Shown piece by piece: positions 33,797-46,700 of a stretch of DNA of 64,000 nt (position 1 is the stretch's first letter; each line of letters begins with the position of its first letter). The DNA lies in assembly GCA_018350325.1 (NCBI GenBank), contig JAEVLN010000014.1:1576001-1640000 (forward strand), written 5' to 3'. Made by a program: the position numbers and the translations under genes. The notes beneath the pieces are model-generated. The model saw only the letters and a list, made by a program, of their open reading frames with translations. It did no database searches and was not told the DNA's origin. This DNA comes from Globodera rostochiensis (lineage: Eukaryota; Nematoda; Chromadorea; Rhabditida; Heteroderidae).

Positions 33797-35073
33797 TTAT
33801 GTAAATTGGGAGATTTTGTCGGGAAAAGCACCATTGTTCACACCGGATTTGGCACTGTTCGACGAGAGAAATGATTGAGAGAATGGCGTTATTTGGGTTT
33901 GAGTGCCGCCGGAGGGTGAAGACGGCGTAAAAAGAGAATTTGGCCGAGAGACGTCGGAAAGATCGCCGCCATTGGATACAAAGGGATTTCGCGGAATTTG
34001 TGCGGAATTTAAACTTTGTAATCGATCTGAAATGATTATAATTACTGCAAAACATTTATCCGAAACCACAAACCACTTCTGAAAGGGGAAGAAAAGCCAA
34101 ATTGGCCCAAATTCGATTGACCAAAAGTGCCCGGGGTATTGAAAGCGGTGCCGGGTTGGAAAACATTTGCCATCGGTGGGAGACCGCCGCCGTTTAGCAG
34201 AATCTGGCGTTGTTGGGCCATTTGAAGTCGGAGTGACTGCGGAATTAGTTCGGCTTGAAGAGCGGGCGAGGCAGAAGCGGCGGGTGAAAGACCTGGACGG
34301 GTAAGCTTAATTAAATCCGGTATTTTTTGCTTTATCCGATCCATTCTTGTCTATATGGAATAGATGGAATTGGTCGGTAGGGCTTTTTAATCCATAATTG
34401 TTGAACTACTTGAAAATCCGGTGGGTGATGTGCGCATGGCTGCCCACATTGCTGGGTCTGTCGGCATTGTCTGCAATTGTGGGTCTGCCATCAGTGCCAG
34501 ATGCGGAAATGCCATCATTCCGTGTTGAGTGGCGGACAAATCCCGCATTAGTCTTGCGACCAGTTCGTTAGCTGCTGTCGAATTTCCATTGGCCATGTCT
34601 CGTGCCAACTGATTGCGTCTGTGCGGTGCCATTTGGGCCAGCTGAGACACAACGGCATTTTGTTGGTTCAGCTTAACTGCTTGACTTTTGCTCCACGTTT
34701 CCAAATCCATCCCTCCTGGGCCAATTCCCTGACCAGCAAAGCCCTTCAAAATGTTTGGTATTTTTTCTAAATTTGCTTCCGACCTGAACTGCTTGAGCTT
34801 GTGGAAGCACATGAACACCGGGAAAATGGCTACGATCATCTGATGAAAAATGGCGAGCTCACAAAAACAAATGGTTATGATCAAACTTGTCAATGGCACG
34901 CTGGACGGGTCGAAAAGGTCGTTTTCCGTTACCGGCGGTTGGGGGGAGGGAGAGGAAAGCGAAGGGAACGCAATGGCACCGGAAGAAAGCGGCCAAAGAT
35001 GGCACAGAACAATTAAAAGCGGCACTAACTGTAAGAATAGCACTTGGGCCGAAATTTGCATTTGCCGCAGCAA
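33797..35073 (-). CDS. Putative secreted Pro/Gln/Ser-rich protein, function unknown
   Basis: The minus-strand start at 35073 gives MLRQMQISAQVLFLQLVPLL, a plausible signal peptide (hydrophobic core LFLQLVPLLIVLCHLWPL). A Ser/Pro stretch follows (FPSLSSPSPQPPVTEND), then a Gln/Asn/Met-rich helical part (QAVKLNQQNAVVSQLAQM, LMRDLSATQHGMMAFP). Splicing from about 34392 to 34295 joins in phase to ASPALQAELIPQSLRLQM. A further exon (about 34024-33797) is Ser/Thr/Pro-rich and ends in FPDKISQFT and a stop. The first intron near 34790-34850 is unresolved; the frame is also open across it. No known domain recognised. It is head-to-head with the DEG/ENaC-like gene, about 0.8 kb apart. Confidence 0.55.
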
Positions 35074-35284
35074 TTCTTTTAAAAGTCAAAAATTCTGATG
35101 CAAAAACAAAAATCAAAAAATAATGCGAAAAAATGAGGAATAAATAATCTCTCCAATCCGATCAGAGGAGCTTCTGGCGTCTGCTCCAGTTTCTGATTTG
35201 ACTGACAGCAGGTGAAAGAAAGAATGGTGAAGTTATTTCTATTGAAGAAGAGTCGTCACAGCCTTTCATCGGAAGCTGTGAAGT

Positions 35285-35606
35285 TGGGGGGGGGGGCTGT
35301 GAAGCTTTTGTTGGCGATCGGAGCTTGAAAAGCGGATTAGTTGCGGTGGGCGAATAAAAGGGGGGGGGGTTATAGGGGAGGGGGGGGCACGAGAGGGGGG
35401 GGGGAGGGGGGGGGGAGGGGGAAGGGGGGGGGGGTTATAGGGGAGGGGGGGCACGAGAGGGGGGGGGGGAGGGGGAAGGGGGGGGGGTATAGGGGAGGGG
35501 GGCACGAGAGGGGGGGGGGGGAGGGGGGGGGAGGGGGAAGGGGGGGGGCGATGCCTTTGGCAAGAAAGTTGCGAAGAAAGAAAGAACAAGCGGAGGGGGG
35601 GGGGGA
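35285..35606. repeat. G-rich tandem array in a divergent intergenic region
   Basis: About three copies of a 55-65 bp unit (GGGTTATAGGGGAGGGGG, GCACGAGAGGGGGG, GGAGGGGGAAGGGG) with G-runs of 5 to 12, flanked by more G-runs at 35286-35295 and 35595-35605. It lies between two divergently transcribed genes, about 250 bp upstream of each start at its nearest ends. The long Pro-rich and Gly-rich frames here are artefacts. Confidence 0.9.
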
Positions 35607-35870
35607 ATGAACGAAAAGTAAGCCTAAACTTAGGCAAGTCAAATCGCTTGTCTTAGCTTCATCTTTCATTCAGTTTTTATGACGTCACATTTAAGCGCAC
35701 AATTTCCAAAATTTAAATTTATTTTAGTCATTCTGTTGAACGGAAAAAGCAATAAATTCTTTTAAATTGCGTCTAATTGCGGGGTTTATGAGAAAGCATT
35801 TCCATTGTGAATATTTCCAAAATGCCTTTCTTTGCATTTTTGCCCAATTTTCTCATTGCCCGTCATAATA

Positions 35871-37611
35871 ATGTTGGCAATTTCTGAAACAATTCAAAAA
35901 TTGGCCACGCCAACGCACAGAAACGAAAATGAAAATGCATCGAATGGAAAAGTGCGTCAAAAATTGCGTCGTCCGACGCCATTCGTCGACGCCTTCTGCG
36001 ACTATACTTCGATCAGCGGCTTCCGTTTCCTGCACAGCCGGTACTCATTTTGGTTCAGGTACTCAAACATTCCGTTCCGAATTGTTCCAAATTTGGCCCC
36101 CGAATAAAAAGCTTTTGGCCACTGTAGAAGCATGTCCGGATTGGTGTTGTTCGGCAGCATCGGCATGTTTCTGTACCATTCATCCATTTTCATCAGACGC
36201 TTCAACGACAAACGCAACTCCATCCAACTGTTCACCACCAAAGTGCACTTTGTGCGCACGCCGTTCATCATCCTCTGTCCTCTCAGACAAGTGAAGTTTG
36301 TGTCCAATTTAGCTAATCTTAACCCTTCCCTCCTCGGGAAGAAGCATTTTCTATTACGACGAGGACGGCCCGGCAGATTTCATTCACATTGTGTCCCGCT
36401 ATTACGACACTTCCAATGTGCTCCCCGGTAAATTCCCAATTATTGACGGAGTTTCGGTGCGCAACTCCACCGAAAGAGCTCTCCGAGTCGCGCGCGACTT
36501 CTTCGACTTGGCCTCTCGGCACTTTTCCGATGTTGACGCCGGGGCCGCGGAAGTGCTCAACGGGCCCAAGCTGTTCGTGGACGACCCAATCTTCCGCAAA
36601 TTGTTCCCTAAAAGTTCCCTTCTGTTAAGTGTGAGTTATTTTTAAACATCAAATGAATGGCACATTATGTAATTGAAACCCATTTATGTACAGTTCGAAA
36701 AAGTGCTTACAATGGCACGCAATTGGCATTCGGTGTACGCCAACTTTGACAATTTTCGTGAATGGGTCTGTCAATCGGTCAGTTAATTATGAAATGTCGT
36801 CCTCTCTGTGCCAATGTTAATTGTCATAGGAAGATCCTTGTTATGCCATTGTGAACGAGGTACGGCATAAATTGGGTTTGGCAGCTCGGGGGGGGGAGGC
36901 ATTGCAAATTTCAGAGACCGTTGTCAGACCGACCCAACGATGAGCAACAGTGTCAGTGTGTTGAACTTCGCCAGGTGCCGTGCTAAAGCAGTGGTCGTAC
37001 AGCTTGAACAAGTGCTACAGAAGATCGACGGCTTCCATGAATATGTCCGAAAGGCTCAGCCGCCCGTCGGCGATGTCATTCTTTTGTACGTTTATCCTTT
37101 TTCCAAAAGGATTAAAAAAGAAGGAAAAAAGTGTAGAAGCAAGACACAAAAATAGAAAATCTGAGTTCTAACAGCTAAAATCTTTGGACGTGATCAGTTG
37201 CCGTTGGTTAGACGGAGGCAAATGCACGAAGGAATATGTGCGGTCGGAGTTGGGCATAGACTGCGTCAAGTTGGGCGGCATCAACCACAGCATGGCCAGC
37301 TATGCGAGTTAGCCCCCTAAGGGGTGGGGGGGGGGTAAAAATAGAAGCCCCGGGGCTACACTAATGGATAAAATACGTACGATAAATACAAAATGATTTA
37401 TTTTCGATTCAGCACTTCGTAACAACATCGATGTTGTGATCGATTTGAGTGCTTTTGACAACAAATTAGCAACCTGGAAAGAAAGCGAACTTCAGGTCTA
37501 AAATAGAATAGAACCAATCAATAGCGATCGAATAGCTTCAACAAATCTACAGATCCTACTGTGTCCAACCAACGAGTCTACCGTATGCACTACCGTCGAT
37601 GGTTTCATCTA
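35871..37611 (+). CDS. DEG/ENaC (ASC)-like protein, apparently lacking the second membrane segment
   Basis: The N-terminus MLAISETIQK leads to FVDAFCDYTSISGFRFL, which matches the cytoplasmic FCxxTxxHG-type motif of degenerin/ENaC sodium channels. After a 69-bp intron (36059-36127) comes the first membrane segment (MSGLVLFGSIGMFLYHSSIF) and the start of the ectodomain (TTKVHFVRTPFIILC, in the place of FPAVTICN). Later exons give SIFYYDEDGPADFIHIV onward (36350-36630), EKVLTMARNWHSVYANF (36694-36778), a Cys-containing part (36910-37090), DGGKCTKEYVRSELGIDC (37200-37312), NIDVVIDLSAFDNKLATW (37420-37494) and a final ILLCPTNESTVC with stop at 37609-37611. No TM2 or selectivity motif (GxS) is seen. 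Borders near 36291-36350 and 36975-37200 are uncertain. It is either a truncated paralogue or a decayed gene. Confidence 0.65.
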
Positions 37612-37644
37612 ATCGCAATTCAAAAAGTATTATTAAAATTCTTT

Positions 37645-37650
37645 AATAAA
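37645..37650 (+). terminator. Probable polyadenylation signal of the DEG/ENaC-like gene
   Basis: AATAAA lies 34 bp after the stop codon, in AT-rich sequence. The stop codon of the opposite-strand gene unc-79 is only about 65 bp further on, so the two transcripts must converge and probably overlap in their 3' UTRs. Confidence 0.6.
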
Positions 37651-37714
37651 ACTCTTTAAAAGTCTTAAAAATTAAAAGCAAAAGAACGATCGATCGATCA
37701 GAAAGTGTCGGCTT

Positions 37715-40700
37715 TCAGACATTGTAGAAAGGGGAGGCAGCGCTCGTTTGAAGTTCGATTTGGGAGATTTTGTAGCGTACTTTGGAAAGCCAAGGGCGCA
37801 TTTGAGGCGTTTCCAGAGGAAGCTGAGTGAGGGGAACAAAAATTAGTCAGAAAAGGAAATTCCAATTTGAGACTTTAAACCCAAAAGGCTTTTTCGAGGT
37901 GTACTTGTTGTTGTTGTTGTTGTTGTTCTTTTTCTTCACCTGAGCTTCAACTGCGTCCAGTTTTAGCCGGAGTTGTCGTGGAATGTGTGCATGGTGTGCG
38001 GTCAGCACCGGCTCCCACATCGGGTAAAGCTGGCAAAGAACGGCCGAATTGACCTGTTGAAGGGCCTGGAGTGTGTTAACGAAGTGCAGGTTCACCATAT
38101 CTGCCAGCTAAAGGAAAAGTTCGAACAGAATCTTTCAAATTCCTTCAACAGCAGAAGGTTCCGGAGTCGGACCAATATAAAAGGATTTCAAGCAGTACAT
38201 TGTTGAAATAAAGGGAGTTAATGGGCCGACCGACCACTTTCGAATGGCAAAGCAATTGAAGAATGGCCGGAGTGACGCGTGCCCAAAAGTCCAAAATTTG
38301 TTGCATCGTTCGCTGAAGAGTCTCCTCTGAACGGCAGGTGGCCGCGGTCTGTTCACAATAAATTGTCCAAAGTTGGCACAAATGGAAGGCGTGGAACAGT
38401 GCCGACATATGAACGACGGACTGCTGAAAAGCGAACTTTTGGGTGGTTAATCGAATAAAAATGGACTCACCTTGGACTGATCCGCAAATCCGGCCAAAAC
38501 AAAGTGAATGTAGTCAGCCATCTGGCCCGAGCAAGCGACCGGAACCGGCAAACATTGATTAGTGCCTCCGGCAAGCCCTCCGACGACGACGACGCCGCCG
38601 CGGGCGTGAAGTGCTCCCAATAGAATCCAGGAGAGCACGCGAACATTGGCCACCGATTCGGCAAAGGCACCGGGCAATGCTTGGGCGAGTGACGGCGGGG
38701 AATAGAGCCAAGGAATGAAGCGCATGACCTGAACGACGTGGAATATGAAATTAGGGCAGCCCAATTTGCTTACTGTTCGAGAATCTCGCACTGACGGACG
38801 GCTCATCTCCAGTGCGATCAGTTCGGCAAGCCCCGCCTTCAGATCGCCGCCTACCCGATCACTGCTGCTCAACGTTTGCTTCTAGGCCATAGGCAAAGGA
38901 TTTGCATAGTTTGCTTTACTTCTTCACCTTCAATTTGGCTAACACGTGCATATCGGCAATGAATTCGAGCAGTTCGGGCACATGTGGTCGGATTGCTTCC
39001 GCAGCGCCCGAATTGAACTGGTCCCCCCCGGTCCCAAGCTGCTCCCATGCCATTGTGCCCCTACGGCCTCGAACATCTTCACTCAGGCCATTTGCTTCCG
39101 TCCCCTCAGGCGCTTGCCCGCATTGAGTCGCGGCCCAATCATCGCCCAACGGTTCACCAAAGTCTTGGAGGACGAGCCGAACAATTGACAAATGATTAGG
39201 CTCAACCAATTCGCATTTGAATTTAAGCGCAGCCACCAATTCGCCAACGACGGCACGCGTCACAATTTGTTTGTCTCTTTCTCGAATCATTCCCTGAAGG
39301 GCTTTTGTGATCAATTCATTTGGGCGGCTTATCCTTTCTTACTCTGTTACATGCAGAACAAACCAATAGCCTAAAATTGATCAATCATTTTCAATAATCG
39401 CCAACAATTTGTTTTTTGCATTCAGATCAGCCCCAAACTTACAAATCGCGCAGCTCTACCGGACATCGGTGCAACATTTCGACCAACCATTTGGCAAAAC
39501 TGAACCAATCAATCATTGGGGAAGTTCGGCCACCCTTCAGGCTATAGTCAAAGCCCCCCCCCGCACTTCAAAATTGAGGGAATCGAAACAAATGCCTCAA
39601 TAAAAAAAGGCTTTTGGCGATTAAATGAAAGCATTTTTTGCTTCAATTCATTCCATTGCTTATTTCTTTGCATAAATACGTCTCGCCCACCTCTCCACCA
39701 ATTGGACGGCTCCTTTTATGGAGGCAAAGTTTTGCACGCGCATCACTCGGCTCATCACCAGCACGGAAGCGGACACTTCCGAGCGCATGTTCTGCTGCAG
39801 TTGTCCATTGCTGTTGGAGGTTTGTCCGGGCGAGTCTGTGATGAGCTAAATATAAAGCTGATCAAAAAAGAGCCAACCGAAGACACCAAACAATTAAGCA
39901 AAAATAACCTGCGTTTGCATTCGACGAAAAAGGCCTTCCAATTGGCCAACGACGGCCACCCAATTGGCCAAAGCCTCCGAAGGAACGAATTGAGTGTAAA
40001 TGGCCAAATTGTGCAAAATACGCGTCGCGCGCACAGGCCAAGCCTCGTTTAGGTCCTTTTTTGGAGGGAATTTAAGTTCGATAGAATGTTAAGTCACAGA
40101 GTCCTTGCCTCAAGCAAAATGTGGGCAAATGCCACCGGATTCAGCTCGGCAAAATCGGTCAATGCATTTGCAATTCGATTCCAAAATTGGTTGAGTTCGT
40201 TCGCCGGAATGGGCATGTTGAACAGTTGGAGTGCGATTCCGCTAGAAGACAACTGAAAATGGAAATGAATTCGTTAATATTACCAATGATTTGCCGGTTC
40301 CAAAACCGGGAATCCCGGCAAATTACCTGGTGCAGGATGACGCGGATCAGCTGTTTGGCCGCGCTGCACGAATTGCCCGGCACAAAAACATTTGTCTCTT
40401 GCCATGGAAAGAGAGGCGAGTCGATGAAGCGGGTGACACAGCGCAGCTGAATAATTAATTAGTGCTTCTTAGGCCAAAAGAGCGCTTAGGGGGATGGGTA
40501 CCCCGCAAAACATCCCCCAAAACGAATATAACAAACGGTGCGCGGAAGGAGCGGTGCTGCGAGTGCGGTGGTGCGCTGCAGAAAAGTGCACAGTGCGACG
40601 CAGCACAGAGACAGCGTTTCCTCGTCAAAATGTTCGATGCGCGCCCCACAATGTCCGCAGGCAATTCGGTCAACAAATGGACGCCGCGGGGGCTGCGAGG

Positions 40701-43700
40701 CGGAGGACCGGCGCGAGTTAAGAGCGCCTTGGGCACCGCCACTGCGCTGGCGCGTACGACTCGGCGGCGGATGAAGAGCGATGGCGGGCGGACGCGACGA
40801 GAAGCAGCCGGGCTCAAGCTAAAAATTAAAAACAATTGGCTTTTACGACTAAAAGCAATCCAGTCGGTACTCCCTAGTGTTCATTCCCGATCCGGAGTTT
40901 GAACAGTAATTGAAAAGGACCGGAATTGGAAGAAGCGAATCACTTAGAATTGTTAGTCTCAAGTTTCGGCACCTCATTGATCGGATCGCCTCCTGCCACC
41001 GTTCTCCGAGACTTGCCGCTGTCCGTCCTTCCGGTGCCGTTGTGCCGGACAATTTTCAACGACTCCGGCCTCTGCGAATGCTGCCCCGTCACTCGTCCAC
41101 TTGCTGCTGTTGCTGATGCCGGACCTTTTCGCTCTTCGCCCGGTGTCGCCTCCTCGTCGACCAGTGTCAGCAGTCGCTCCCTTTGCTCGGCACCTCCGAA
41201 CTCCTCGGCCGCCGACTCTTCCATCTCCTCACCAGAGGACGACCACCCGCCCGGCTCCAACAACGACGGAATAGCTGCCGAACGACGCTGTTTGTCCGGC
41301 GGAACGATACGCTGCTGCTGTTTGTCGCCAGGGCATGGACATTGATGGCATTGGTGCTCCATCGTTTGCACAACGACCAGCATCAACTTGCGCACGCAAT
41401 CGGCGACCGGTGCCGCGTCGCAACGATACTGAAATGGCGAGCATTTTATGGGGTTAAATTTGAATTTAAATAATGAGAATAAATGTAATTTGGCGGTACT
41501 TTGTAAAGAATGGTAATTAGAGAGTGGAGCCAACAATGTTGTTGTTGAGAGGACAGCAAACGTAGGGAATAATCCGCTGATGGAGCATCACTTGCGAATT
41601 TTTGAGGTGATGGAAGGTAAAGGAGAAGTTGGAGAACGATGGACAACAACTGAAATCACTTTTTGTCCAAATCACTTCCACCAACGCTTTTACTTGGTTC
41701 CCAATCAGCAAATTTGAATCCAAAACTTCTGGCAGTCCGTACAGAAATGCATTGCAAACAGCACCACGCCGAAGACGCGCGGGCGGAATTGTGAAGCATT
41801 TGTCCGAGTTACTGTAGCCAAGAAGAGTGTTGAAATGGCGGAGCAGTACCTGAACGAGGCAATTCATCTACGGATTACCATGACAATGCGCTGTTTGAGT
41901 GGGCAAAACAAATGGTAAACTGACGCACACTTTGCTTTTTGGCATTGTCTGCCGGGCCGCATCGTTTGCCAGCCAGAAAATGGACGAACAAAGAGACGAC
42001 GAGGAAAACGGTATGTCTAAATTCAAATCCTTAATTATCTTCTACATTAATTAGTTCAAATCCAATCAATCCTAACTCCCATAAACTAATTCCTTAATTA
42101 TCTTCTACATTAATTAGTTCAAATCCAATCAATCCTAACTCCCATAAACTAATTCCTTAATTATCTTCTACATTAATTAGTTCCCTAACTCCCATAAACT
42201 AATTCCTTAATTATCTTCTACATTAATTAGTTCAATCCAATCAATCCTAACTCCCATAAACTAATTCCCACCTCTCCGAGTTCTGCATGTCGACTACGCG
42301 GTTCAGCAACAGACACAGGTTGGACTCCTCGTCAGTGAACTCGCGGATGCGCCCGTAGCGTCCCTCTCAAATGAATTTAAAAAAAATTGTTTATTGGTTT
42401 ATCCGTTTTAGTCGGGAAATAACCATTTGTTGATGAATGCATGGAACTGGCGGCGGGTGAAAGAATTGCCTGGAGGGGATTTTGATGTGTGAGGTCGGCC
42501 ACTGAACGGAAGAAATTGGCATTAAATTGAAAGAACAGAAGGCATTTTAGGAAAGCAAAGCTGTGAAAGTAAAGTTTATGAAATAACACCGAAGGGGTCA
42601 AAAGCGTCGAAGCAGCCGAAAGGAAATTCTGTCAAAACACAAAACGGAAACGGCACAAAAGTTGACAGAACACGGCACTACAAAGTCGACGACGTACAAG
42701 CAAGAGAGAAGATCGAGGACGAGGAGTTCAAGGCGGCTATCTGTGGAAGAGTGGGCAGCAGCAGTGGAGGCACCGCCAGGGAGCAGCGCCGTTGGAACTG
42801 AAGTGGCTGTTGCAGGTGCGCCCCCGAGGGATCTGTCGCATCCCCGACAAAACCCTCGCTGTGCTGTTCATCCCCTCCGGTGACAATGTCGCTGCCTCCT
42901 CCACTCGTGGCCGACTTCTCCGACATGCGCGACGAGCGCCGCGACGGCGGCAGCAGCAGCCGTCCCGCCATGTCGCGCCAGGCACTTACCACGCGGACGA
43001 CCACCAACACTTTGCGCAGCTTCTGCCACGTCAAACTGGGCGTGACGCCCCCGTGCTGTTTGCCGGCAATCGCCCCACGGCGGTGCCGCATTCGCCGCAA
43101 TTGTTGCGCCTGCTCACGCTGTTCTGTTCAATTCACACAAATTGCCGGTCCGATCGCCAATTGTTAATAGGTTAGACAAAAGGCTTAAAGCATTGGTCAG
43201 CGGTTCAAAACTGCAAACTTTTTGCGGGACTAAAGCGTTTAATGGTCACACTGCAGCGTAGTCGCGGTTATTTAAATGAACATTCATTCAACCCTTCGTC
43301 CAAATTCAAAAACAGACCCTGGTCTCCTTTAGCGCCCGGGGCGTTCAGTTGGTGTCGAAGGGAACTTTCGCGCAGAGACCGAACGATGGACCGTACCGAA
43401 TCCGCCTCGTTGAGTGACTGTCTTGCCCGAGTGACTTTCCTCTGGTAAAGTTCACTCATCGGATCCGAATGTAGAAGATCTGCGAGAATATGTAATTCAG
43501 CCTCAAACAGTACTTTCGTAGTTTAACCACTGTACCCTGCACGTATTGTCCTCCAGAGTCCGTACCGGCACTTTGTTGTGCCTTCAGCTGTGCTTCCAAC
43601 GCAAGCGTTTCAAAACGTTGAATGAAAAAGTCCCAGGAGTAGAGGCTTTCGTCTGGGAGGAGCGATCCCAGCAAATGGAGTCTCGAGATGATCAGAGGAC

Positions 43701-46700
43701 GGTCGAGAATGCACGAGTCAAACTGCGCCTCTAGACATTGGCAAATCAGCAACAGAGACTGACGGGGAAGTGACTCCAGTGACAGAATGGCTTTCTGTGC
43801 CACGACCGGGTTCGGGTCGTAGACGGAGATGATCAAATGGGAGAAGGCACAGCTTAGCGTTGTTTGCAGCGTACGATTGGAACGGACCGGGCCAACCGGC
43901 ACAAATTGGGCCAGCACAAGCACCCGATCAACTTCAAGTGATTGGAAACGCGCTTATGAGGTTAATTAAGCCATATAATTGTGCTAAAGAAAAGGTTATC
44001 GTCCAAATGTTTTGCCCACCCGCTTTGAGTCGACATTGCCATTCAGACGCGGTGAACTCCTTGTTGACCATCTCCCAGAAGACATCTTCGCCCAAAGGCA
44101 AAGTGATCGCGTGCAATAGCAACGGAACGGCCATTTGTCCGACCTTTCAAATTAACACGCGATTATAATGTTGTTAATGGCCTTAATTACATGTGAAAAA
44201 TCAGATCGCAATAATGTCCAGAGGCGGGAAATTAGCAGATTCTCTTGGAGCCAGACAAGAAATCCGCGATGTTCTGAAGCAATGGAATATGGCCAAGAAA
44301 GGATTGAACAAATTTGCCTTGTTCCCTCCGAGCGTTGCTCAAACATTCTCGATTCAGGCACAAATACTTGAGCAGACACAACAGAAAGTATTGAACATCC
44401 GGGTCCGGCTCGCGCTCCACGTTCTTAAGACATCGACGATTTGCTTAATCAAAATTGTGCAAACCAAACCATGAGTAGGTCAAAGATAAGCTGAAGTTGA
44501 GCCGGCATTTGGTACAACGAGAAGCGGAAACGGCCCACGGAAGTGTCCCAAAAGAGTCGGTCCCTCGCCGTCGGGGGCGGCTCCGTTCCTCGCGTTTTGA
44601 CCTTCGGCACAATTTCCTCTTCGTCTACGCCCGCATCCCTTCCGGCGACATCGGCACCGGAGGACGGTCGCCTCATGCCACCGTCTTCTACAATAGTGGC
44701 ACTGACACAAGCCATGCCGAGCGGACTCTGTTCTGCTATTGTCATTGCCGCCTGCGTACGCGAACTCTCCACCTCTTCCGCGGGCAGTGCACCGGCGAGC
44801 TCCGCTGGGGTACTCACCTGTCCCATTGGAGGCCAAATTTTGGAATTTTTGACTATTTTTCAGATAAATGATTTTATCGAAGGATATTCAATATTTTCAA
44901 AACCGACTTCTTGCATTGCTTTTCCCGCTGATTGCGGCTGATGATGCCGTTGAAGACTTGGCGATGCAAAAAATTTGGTGCCTGCGGGGCTGGATGAGGA
45001 CAACGCCCGCGGTGATGGGGACCGTCGTGAGGAGGCGGAGGCGACTTGTTGGTGGACGGAACCGCTAGTTTCGCTGAGCCAATCGGCAAATTCGCGCGCC
45101 GCCTCGTCGCCCAGGGTGAAAAAGTCTTGTCGCGACTCCTCCCTGGGGCAAAACTGTTCCAGCACCTGGTGAAGCACCTTTTGGGAGATTTTGATGAAAT
45201 TGGAAAAGCAATTGTTCAAACACCTGGTAGAGAAACAAGGCTTGCTGACAGCGAAGACAGTCAACGAATTGATCACTGTCCGGGTCCTTGCAGTTGTGTC
45301 TCCAGCCCTGCTCTTCGAACACCGCCTCAGGATGGTACCGAAACAGCTGGGCAATCACCGAAAAGAGTCGCTCCATGTTCTTCTCATTCAGTACAGAAGG
45401 ACCACCGGCTAACCTAATCTAAATTTGGCATGAGTTTGAGGTGGCAAATTGAAGAAAGAATTGTGCCTACCTGCTGTGCCAAAATATCGGTCATGATCAG
45501 TTGAACTGCTAGAGGTCCGGTGGGTGGAGGTGACGCGCTGTCCCTCTCCCGCTGGCGGTCTTCTGTCTCCCCCTCTCCGTCCATCTCCTCACTCTTTGTA
45601 CAGTTATTGTTGTGGCTGATCCCGCCCCCATCACCTCCTAATGGAGGTTCCGGACACTGATCAAATTGGGTAGACGCCGGGAGGGGTGGCGGGAGCCATT
45701 GGAGGGACGATGAGAACATTTCCAACAGAAGGTCCAGGGAAATTCGAATGTCAATGCGAGTCAGCAACTGTTGGATCAGCCTTTTTAATGGGAACATTTG
45801 AAATAAATATTTACATGAAGCCAATCAATCGCCTTCAACACTTCGTCGTACGCATCGTTGTTCAGACGGGAAACAATAAACTCAAAAAGGCGGTGAGCCT
45901 CAAATGGAAGTGGGCACAGATCGGGCTCGAACAGTTTACTCAGCGGCACTTTCAATTCCAGCAGCTCCTCCTCGTCAAGGAGTTCGGTGTTCAGTGCGTG
46001 CAACCAGGAGGGCATCACACGGGACCACGTGTTCAACGACACAACGTCGTACGGGGCCAACGCCAGCAATTTTGCGAGCCCTTCGCGAAACTGCTCACGG
46101 CGAATAGACCGCACGTCCCAAATAGCATCCTCAGCAGTAGAGCCACAGGGCTCGAGCTGTTGGGGGAGTAACTGCGCTACGAATTCTTCATAATGAGCCG
46201 CCAGTGTCTGATTAAGCCATTCGCAAGCAAACTAGAGAAAACGAAATGCCATTCTTTTGTCCAATTTGTTTAGGGAAATACATCCGCTTTGAGTTGTTCC
46301 AACGATTGACCCATTGCATCGTTTGGAAGCAGTGCGGTGGTGGCGAACCATTGGAAAAGGACGGACAGCAAATATCCAACCGAACTCTGTCAAACATTGG
46401 GGGAAAGATAACTTCCAATTACAGGACAAGGACGGGACATGCGGCTTCCCAATTTTGTGCCGGGAAAGGCGAGGGAGTCGGGATCCGACGAGAAATGAGT
46501 GGGGGAAGAGCAGCGAGTGATCGGAGACAAAGCCAAGGATAGGGGAGGGGAGGGAAGAAAAGGGCCCGCCCCGGGAACAATCGCTCGAGGGGAGGATGAC
46601 AAAAGCTTCAAAAGTTTTGTTTGGCGTCGTGTATTTACTTGAGTTGCCTCCGGCACCGGTGGACAATGAGCGGCCATTAGCCAAATGCCAAAACGGCTTA

